Shown here in pieces: positions 58,732 through 64,000 of a stretch of 64,000 nucleotides of DNA. The number at the start of each line of letters is the position of its first letter. Position 1 is the first letter of the stretch. The notes under the pieces are model-generated. The model was not told the origin of the DNA. It saw only the letters and a list, made by a program, of their open reading frames with translations, and made no database searches. The translations under genes were made by a program, and so were the position numbers. This stretch comes from Desulfobacteraceae bacterium (lineage in GTDB: Bacteria > Desulfobacterota > Desulfobacteria > Desulfobacterales > Desulfosarcinaceae), in assembly GCA_027068085.1 (NCBI GenBank), contig JAMOUQ010000004.1, positions 124,001 through 188,000 on the forward strand. The letters run 5' to 3'.

Positions 58732-58814
58732 TATTTGCCCCGGCCGGCGCGGGCCGGTTGCGTGGCGCTGAAGCCTGCGGACGGTTTGCCAGGCCAACTC
58801 GAGGTGAGAAAAAG

Positions 58815-59099
58815 ATGAAGATTTCCAAGGAGCAGGTGCAGTACGTGGCACGTCTGGCCAGGCTGGAACTGGAGCCTGAGCAGCTGGATAATTTTGCCCG
58901 CCAGCTTGCCACCATTCTAGACTACATGGAAACACTTTCCCGGGTGGATACCACCGGTGTGGAGCCCACGGCCCACGTTCTCTCTATCACCAATGCCTTT
59001 CGCCGGGACCAGGTGAGGCAACACCTGGATCGATCCCAGGCCCTGGCCAACGCGCCTGCCAGCGAAGAGGGATCGTTCGTCGTGCCCAAGGTGATCTGA
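58815..59099 (+). CDS. gatC: Glutamyl-tRNA(Gln)/aspartyl-tRNA(Asn) amidotransferase subunit C
   Basis: Small subunit (94 residues) that stabilises GatA in the GatCAB amidotransferase. The start [51 protein letters not shown] is the family hallmark. A GAGGTGAG ribosome site lies before the ATG at 58815; the longer frame to 58728 is not family-like. Same strand as gatA, 41 bases later; gatB is not in this window. Confidence 0.95.
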   Translation: MKISKEQVQYVARLARLELEPEQLDNFARQLATILDYMETLSRVDTTGVEPTAHVLSITNAFRRDQVRQHLDRSQALANAPASEEGSFVVPKVI

Positions 59100-59140
59100 A
59101 AAACACAACTGCCAAATTTCCTCTCAGGAGAACGGTTGCC

Positions 59141-60601
59141 ATGCAACTTTACAGCCTCACGCTGTCTCAGGCCCGGAGCATGCTGCAGGAAGGCCGCGTT
59201 TCGGCGGTCGAGCTGACCAGAGCCGTCCTGGAGCGGATCGACAGCCTCGATTCCAGGATAAATGCCTACATAACCGTCGACCCGGAAGGCGCCCTGGAGG
59301 CTGCCCGCCGGGCCGATTCGGCCATTGCTGCCGGAAACCGGCAGGCCCTGACGGGGATTCCCGTGGCCGTCAAGGACCTGATCTGCACCCGCCGCATGCC
59401 GACCACCTGCGGTTCCAGAATCCTGAAAAATTTCCGGCCGCCCTACGACGCCACCGTCATCTGTCGCCTGGAGGAACAGGGCGCGGTGGTGCTGGGCAAA
59501 CTGAACATGGACGAATTCGCCATGGGCTCGACCAACGAACATTCGGCCTTTGGTCCCACCCGCAACCCCTGGGATCTGGAGAGGATTCCGGGCGGCTCCA
59601 GCGGCGGGGCCGCCGCGGCGGTGGCGGCCGACATGTGCCTGGCGGCCCTGGGCTCGGATACCGGCGGATCGGTCCGCCAGCCGGCCTCCCACTGCGGTGT
59701 GGTGGGACTGAAACCGACCTACGGCCGGGTCTCCCGCTTCGGTCTGGTGGCCTTTGCCAGCTCCCTGGACCAGATCGGCCCCCTGTGCAAGACCGTGGCC
59801 GATGCGGCCGTGGTGCTCGAGGCCATTTCCGGCCACGATCCTGCCGATTCGACCTCGGTTCCCGAGCCCGTGCCGGACTATGCCTCCCTGCTGGAAGGAG
59901 ACCTGAAAGGACTGCGCATCGGCCTGCCAAAGGAGTACTTCCGGGTCGAAGGCCTCGATGCCGGGGTCAGGCAGGCCGTGGAAAAAGCCGTCCGGGTGCT
60001 GGTGGACCTGGGAGCCGGGGTGGTGGACATCAGCCTGCCCCACAGCCGCCACGCGGTGGCGGCTTACTATGTAATCGCCCCCTGCGAGGCAAGCTCCAAC
60101 CTGGCCCGCTATGACGGAGTCAAGTACGGCCTGCGGGAAAAGGAGCAGGACGGGCTTGTGGCCATGTACAACGCAACCCGCAGCCGGGGATTCGGGGCCG
60201 AGGTCCAGCGCCGGATAATCCTGGGTACCTTTGCCCTGTCGGCCGGTTATTACGATGCCTATTACGGAAAGGCATCCCAGGTCCGCACTTTGATAGTCGA
60301 CGACTTCAAACAGGCCTTTGAAAAATGCGATGTCATCGCCGCGCCGGTGGCGCCCACCCCGGCCTACCGGCTGGGAGAAACCATCGACGATCCCCTGGCC
60401 ATGTATCTTTCGGACGTATTCACCCTGGCTGCCAACCTGGCAGGCATCCCGGCCCTTTCGGTTCCCTGCGGCATGGCCGACGGCGGACTGCCCGTCGGAC
60501 TGCAGCTGATGGGAGCCCATTTCGACGAGGCCACCCTGCTTAAGGTCGGCCACCGGTTTGAACAGGCAGCCGGCATCGATGCCAAACCCCAACTCGATTG
60601 A
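59141..60601 (+). CDS. gatA: Glutamyl-tRNA(Gln) amidotransferase subunit A
   Basis: Amidase-signature enzyme of 486 residues that releases ammonia from glutamine for tRNA-dependent amidation. The Lys-Ser-Ser triad is Lys78 (VAVKDL), Ser153 (GGSSGG at 151-156) and Ser177 (GSDTGGS at 171-177). CAGGAG ribosome site and ATG match the family start. Directly after gatC, with gatB presumed elsewhere. Confidence 0.97.
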   Translation: MQLYSLTLSQARSMLQEGRVSAVELTRAVLERIDSLDSRINAYITVDPEGALEAARRADSAIAAGNRQALTGIPVAVKDLICTRRMPTTCGSRILKNFRPPYDATVICRLEEQGAVVLGKLNMDEFAMGSTNEHSAFGPTRNPWDLERIPGGSSGGAAAAVAADMCLAALGSDTGGSVRQPASHCGVVGLKPTYGRVSRFGLVAFASSLDQIGPLCKTVADAAVVLEAISGHDPADSTSVPEPVPDYASLLEGDLKGLRIGLPKEYFRVEGLDAGVRQAVEKAVRVLVDLGAGVVDISLPHSRHAVAAYYVIAPCEASSNLARYDGVKYGLREKEQDGLVAMYNATRSRGFGAEVQRRIILGTFALSAGYYDAYYGKASQVRTLIVDDFKQAFEKCDVIAAPVAPTPAYRLGETIDDPLAMYLSDVFTLAANLAGIPALSVPCGMADGGLPVGLQLMGAHFDEATLLKVGHRFEQAAGIDAKPQLD

Positions 60602-60645
60602 AAGGCAGGCGCCCGCCATGCGGTCGCCCGCCCCAGGAGGACATC

Positions 60646-60828
60646 ATGAGTAACATCCAGCCCGAGGGAGAGGACCTGCGCAAGGCCGTCAAATACCTGG
60701 CAGAGCTCAGGCAGGACGAGCCGGACCTGAGTATTACCGCTTTGGTCGAGCGGGTTTGCCTCAAGTTCAACCTTTCGCCCAAAGACGCCGAGTACCTGAC
60801 CCGTTTCCTGAAAGAGGGCGGGGTCTGA
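60646..60828 (+). CDS. Small uncharacterised protein
   Basis: A 60-residue acidic, helical protein (MSNIQPEGEDLRKAVKYLAEL, then RQDEPDLSITALVERVCLKFNLSPKDAEYLTRFLKEGGV) with a near-perfect ribosome site AGGAGG seven bases before the ATG. Located 44 bases after gatA and 66 before mutL on the same strand. I recognise no family; the pattern fits a small helical domain without enzyme motifs. Confidence 0.75.
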   Translation: MSNIQPEGEDLRKAVKYLAELRQDEPDLSITALVERVCLKFNLSPKDAEYLTRFLKEGGV

Positions 60829-60894
60829 AATCCAGATTCTTCGGCCCGGCTGGCTTTAAATTGTCTGCCGCGGCCGCAAGGGAACTATGCCGCC

Positions 60895-62694
60895 ATGGCC
60901 CGGATCCGCCTGCTACCCGAAAGCCTTTCAAACAAGATTGCCGCCGGCGAAGTGGTGGAGCGGCCCGCCTCGGTGGTCAAGGAGCTGGTGGAAAACTCTC
61001 TGGATGCCGGCAGCCGGCGGATCGTGGTCGAAATCGAGCAAGGGGGCCGCAAGCTGATCCGGGTCTCCGACGATGGCAGCGGCATGTCTTCCGACGATGC
61101 CCTCCTTTGCATAGAGAGGTATGCCACCAGCAAGATAAGCCGGGACCGGGATCTTTTTTCCATCCGTACCCTCGGTTTCCGGGGCGAGGCCCTGCCCAGC
61201 ATTGCCGCCGTGTCGCGTTTCACCCTGGTGACCCGTGACACCGAATCCGAGGCGGGCACCAGGGTAGAGGTCCGGGGCGGACGGATCGAAGATGTGAGCC
61301 AGGTGGGCGCCCCGGTGGGCACGGTGGTGACGGTGAGAGATCTTTTTTTCAATACCCCGGCCCGGCGCAAGTTCCTCAAGCGGGTGGAGACAGAAATGGG
61401 CCATATCGCCGACACGGTGGTGGCCATGGCCCTGGGCCGGCCGGAGGTGATTTTCGAACTTATCCACAACGGTCGCCGTATCCGCAGGTTCGGCAGGTGC
61501 CCGGACCAATCCGAGCGCATAAAACAGATCCTGGGACAGGGGATCGACCGCGAGTTCATCCCCCTGCGGGTCTCCGACGGTTACCTGGAGCTGAGAGGCT
61601 GGATCGGGCGGCCTTCGGTGGTGCGTACCACCTCCCGGGGGATCTACGTCTTTGTCAACGGCCGCCGGGTTTCAGACCGCCTGGTGCAGCATGCCCTTTT
61701 CGAGGGCTACTCCGGACGGCTGATCAAGGGCCGCTACCCCGTGGCCGTGCTCTGTCTCGATCTGCCCTGCGATCAGGTGGACGTCAACGTGCATCCCACC
61801 AAGCACCAGGTCCGCTTTGTCGACGGCCGCAGGATCCACAATACCATCCGCGACCAGGTGGCCGCGGCCCTGGCCCGCCAGGACAGGCCCGGCTGGAAGG
61901 CCCCTGCTTTGCAGCCGCAGGCTTTGCCGGCCCAACCGGAAATCGGCTTCAGCCGGCAGCCTCCTGGAGACACGTTTCCGGGCGTGGGCGAAGAAAGATC
62001 CTTGTCTTCTGCTGCCGCTGGGGAAAGACAGGATTTTGTACCACCGGGGGCCGAAACCGCCACCGGGCACCAGGAAAGCAGGGACGAAACCGGTGACCGG
62101 AACGCGGGCCTCTTTGCCGGCCTGGAGGTCGTCGGCCAGTTCGGCGGCTCCTACATAGTCTGCCAGGCGGCCTCGGACCTTGTAATCGTGGATCAGCATG
62201 CCGCCTGTGAAAGGATAGCTTACGAGGCCCTGAAGAAGGCGGCCCTGGCAGGACGCCCCGAAAGCCAGAGGCTGCTTGTGCCCGAAACCCTGGAGCTTGG
62301 TTTCGGTGAGGCCCGGGCCCTGGAAGAGCTGGCCGATCACTTGGCTGCCTGGGGTCTGGAGATCGAACCTTTCGGCGGCACCAGCTTTGTCATCAAGGCT
62401 TACCCGGTCCTGCTCGACCCGGCGGACCTGGAGATTACGGTGAGAGAACTGGTGGAAGCGGCGGTCGAAACCGGAGTTGAGCAGAACCTGGAAAAGGCCC
62501 TCGATCGCTGCCTGCAGACCATGGCCTGCCACAATTCCCTGCGGGCACATCATCGCCTCAACCGGCAGCAGATGGAAGAGATTCTGGCCCGCCTCGACGG
62601 CTGCGACGATCCTTTTCACTGTCCCCACGGCCGGCCCACTTTCGTGCGCTGGAGTTTGCAAGAGCTGGAAAAGGCCTTCGGCCGCAGCGGCTGA
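60895..62694 (+). CDS. mutL: DNA mismatch repair protein MutL, endonuclease type
   Basis: A 599-residue GHKL ATPase with C-terminal endonuclease. N-terminal motifs: KIAAGEVVERPASVVKELVENSLDAGS (Asn34 for Mg), DDGSGM, TLGFRGEALPSI. The linker (about 335-410) is Gln/Pro/Glu rich. The C-terminal domain has the endonuclease motif DQHAACERIAYE (DQHA-x2-E-x4-E) at about 433-444, then ACHNSLRAH and CPHGRP at about 576-581. These show MutL nicking activity, as expected in bacteria without MutH. Follows the small gene on the same strand. Confidence 0.96.
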   Translation: MARIRLLPESLSNKIAAGEVVERPASVVKELVENSLDAGSRRIVVEIEQGGRKLIRVSDDGSGMSSDDALLCIERYATSKISRDRDLFSIRTLGFRGEALPSIAAVSRFTLVTRDTESEAGTRVEVRGGRIEDVSQVGAPVGTVVTVRDLFFNTPARRKFLKRVETEMGHIADTVVAMALGRPEVIFELIHNGRRIRRFGRCPDQSERIKQILGQGIDREFIPLRVSDGYLELRGWIGRPSVVRTTSRGIYVFVNGRRVSDRLVQHALFEGYSGRLIKGRYPVAVLCLDLPCDQVDVNVHPTKHQVRFVDGRRIHNTIRDQVAAALARQDRPGWKAPALQPQALPAQPEIGFSRQPPGDTFPGVGEERSLSSAAAGERQDFVPPGAETATGHQESRDETGDRNAGLFAGLEVVGQFGGSYIVCQAASDLVIVDQHAACERIAYEALKKAALAGRPESQRLLVPETLELGFGEARALEELADHLAAWGLEIEPFGGTSFVIKAYPVLLDPADLEITVRELVEAAVETGVEQNLEKALDRCLQTMACHNSLRAHHRLNRQQMEEILARLDGCDDPFHCPHGRPTFVRWSLQELEKAFGRSG

Positions 62695-62737
62695 GCATGG
62701 CTTTGCCTTTGGCTTTGTCCGACAGACTAAATGCTTC

Positions 62738-64000
62738 TTAATAGCCCAGATGCTCCACAAGCGGACTGTCGCCGGGACGTCCCAGCAGATAGGTGCCCCA
62801 TTTGCCGTGGGCTGTGGCCATTGCATGGCGACGGACTTGGTCGCGGTGAAGCTTGAAAAGGACTTCTTCCAGCCCCAGCGATGAGCCTGCCCCCGCCAGG
62901 CGGGAAAAAAAGCGGTCGCCAAGACAGGCGGGCAGCCATTTGCGGGTAAAGATGTCCGTACGGATCAGGCTGGGGTTGTTAGAGTGGGCCGGAGTCCGTA
63001 GCAGGGGGAGTTCCGGGATGGCGGTTTCAACTTCCAGCAGGAAATCGAATCTTCGGATCAGGTTTTTGCGTTTGTTGAACCTCAGGCTGCGGATCTGACG
63101 ATGGGAATGGATGGCAGACAGCAGTTGCTGAAGGTTTAGCGGAGGGCCGATATAACGCCAGTCGTGTTCCAGCAACAGGAGCCAGTCGGAAGACAGCTCT
63201 TTTGCAACGGCGGCCACCATGCCCAGCAGGCCGGTAGGCGGACGGCATTGCAGTTCAAAACCGTGGTGACGGCAGAAAAGTTCGAGGTTGTGCCGGTAGG
63301 CGGCAATCATCGAGTTGCCCGGCAAAAAGCCATCCAGGCAGATTATCTTGCGGGCCTGGTTCAGGCCCGGGCCAAGTGCCTCCAGCCATGATTTCCAGGT
63401 GGTTTCGACAAGGCCGGTCGTCGGCGGTCCCAGGCGGGCGTTTTTTGCGAGCTTGTCTGTGGGATGGGTCAGGATGACCACAGACAGGCTGGGTGCCCGG
63501 CATGCCGGTGGCCGGGTGATTGCCGCCGGCCAGGGAGCATGCGGTTCAACTGCGGCCAGCTTTGCCACGGCCCTTGCCGCCGGAACTGATCTGTCCAGGT
63601 GGCAGGCGGCTTCGGCGCACAGGCCGGCGTCAGCTTTGCGGCCGGCCTGCTCCAGGCACAGGGCCAGGTGGCCATAGACAGTGGCGGCAAAGGAAGGAGA
63701 AAATTCCGGCGGCGGGCTGCCGTTTTCCAGATATTCCCGGTACCAGGGCTGGACGCCGAGAACATCCACCAGGCCGGCTGCGGCCCGCTGGCCATAGTCG
63801 ATGGCCTCTGGGAGGCGTCCCAGGAGTCTGCAGCATACCGCGGCCCCGTGGAGGGCTTCCACGGTCTGGTTTGTCTCTGCCGCTGTTTCAAAAGCCATGA
63901 GGGCCGATGCAGGGTTGCCTTGCTTTAACAGCGACATTGCCCGGCGCACCAGGGCGAGAACGGCTTCAGTGTCTCCGGCGGACGGAAGGCGGGGCTCTGA
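62738..64000 (-). CDS. TPR-like / glycosyltransferase-like protein, 5' end outside window
   Basis: The frame is open to the window edge (no stop upstream of the GTG at 63949, and the codons before it are also coding-like), so the gene continues further. About 420 residues are visible. The N-terminal part (about 15-140) has TPR-like helical repeats (SLLKQGNPASALMAFETAAETNQTVEALHGAAVCCRLLGRLPEAIDYGQRA). The rest resembles a GT-A-like domain: LSVVILTHPTDK, ICLDGFLPGN, SSDWLLLLEHDWRYIGPPLNL (an acidic motif) and SLRFNKRKNLIRRFDFL. Ends convergent with mutL. Function unassigned. Confidence 0.75.
   Translation of the reverse strand, partial: SEPRLPSAGDTEAVLALVRRAMSLLKQGNPASALMAFETAAETNQTVEALHGAAVCCRLLGRLPEAIDYGQRAAAGLVDVLGVQPWYREYLENGSPPPEFSPSFAATVYGHLALCLEQAGRKADAGLCAEAACHLDRSVPAARAVAKLAAVEPHAPWPAAITRPPACRAPSLSVVILTHPTDKLAKNARLGPPTTGLVETTWKSWLEALGPGLNQARKIICLDGFLPGNSMIAAYRHNLELFCRHHGFELQCRPPTGLLGMVAAVAKELSSDWLLLLEHDWRYIGPPLNLQQLLSAIHSHRQIRSLRFNKRKNLIRRFDFLLEVETAIPELPLLRTPAHSNNPSLIRTDIFTRKWLPACLGDRFFSRLAGAGSSLGLEEVLFKLHRDQVRRHAMATAHGKWGTYLLGRPGDSPLVEHLGY

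Noticed and set aside
58922-60619. Minus-strand 565-codon open frame opposite gatC/gatA
   Set aside because: The plus strand carries the amidase triad and the GatC signature; antisense frame is compositional.
1-64000. CRISPR arrays, rRNA genes, replication origin
   Set aside because: No regularly spaced repeats, rRNA-like sequence or DnaA-box cluster was noticed in reading the window.

Overview
The window reads as chromosomal DNA of a GC-rich, Gram-negative, LPS-making bacterium, most likely an anaerobic member of the Desulfobacterota (former Deltaproteobacteria). The basis is inference from gene content: a full lipid A branch using LpxI instead of LpxH, BamA/Skp/Lol/Lpt envelope machinery, GatCA tRNA amidation, a late-stage corrinoid pathway with CbiR, an ECF-type nickel/cobalt importer of the NikK-M-L-Q-O layout, an endonuclease-type MutL, a DHH-CBS-CBS-nucleotidyltransferase fusion, and a c-di-GMP riboswitch in front of a secreted multidomain protein. 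No species can be named from the sequence alone.

Layout. 1-7.5 kb: 3' part of pgk, a VTT/TVP38 membrane protein, an unrecognised 353-residue protein, a lysophospholipase-like hydrolase, a PilZ-like protein, a small membrane protein, yhbY, a class A penicillin-binding protein and a His-rich metal-binding protein. 7.5-14.0 kb: a tightly packed minus-strand corrinoid operon (cobQ, cobU, cobS, cobD, cbiB, cbiR, pterin-binding methyltransferase-like protein) with 4-bp overlaps. 14.1-15.7 kb: a decayed mobile region in which a tRNA-Val gene is split into a 5' half and a 3' half about 1.4 kb apart; between them lie phage gene remnants, a RelE-type toxin with an HTH antitoxin, and an intact tRNA-Val(CAC) with its own terminator. 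15.7-21.1 kb: scpB, scpA, trpS and the multidomain tRNA nucleotidyltransferase.

21.4-27.8 kb: a PilC/GspF-type membrane protein, a PilS-like histidine kinase with no adjacent response regulator, a GT39-type glycosyltransferase, and a c-di-GMP-I (GEMM) riboswitch controlling a secreted fibronectin-III protein. 27.7-43.8 kb: a long minus-strand envelope array, lysS-lolC-lolD-bamA-skp-lpxD-fabZ-lpxA-lpxI-Gfo/Idh-lpxB-DUF374 acyltransferase-msbA-PAP2-GT2, which couples outer membrane protein insertion, lipoprotein release and lipid A synthesis and export. 44.0-51.0 kb: a plus-strand LPS array (lptF, lptG, waaA, lpxK, ELM1-like, GT4). 51.0-55.8 kb: minus-strand nickel/cobalt uptake operon behind a leader containing an intrinsic terminator. 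56.07-56.27 kb: a 207-bp MITE-like element with terminal inverted repeats and a 5-bp target duplication; a solo end of the same family lies at 14.08-14.10 kb. 56.3-64.0 kb: argS, a SPOR protein, gatC, gatA, a small protein, mutL, and an incomplete protein with TPR-like and glycosyltransferase-like parts running off the window.

Themes that tie the genes together: corrinoid remodelling plus cobalt/nickel uptake, lipid A/LPS assembly, and c-di-GMP signalling (PilZ protein plus riboswitch). The least ordinary parts are the split tRNA-Val locus, the corrinoid operon tail (CbiR with a pterin-binding protein), the riboswitch leader, the BamA with an extra N-terminal domain, and the MITE. No CRISPR array, rRNA or replication origin was seen.
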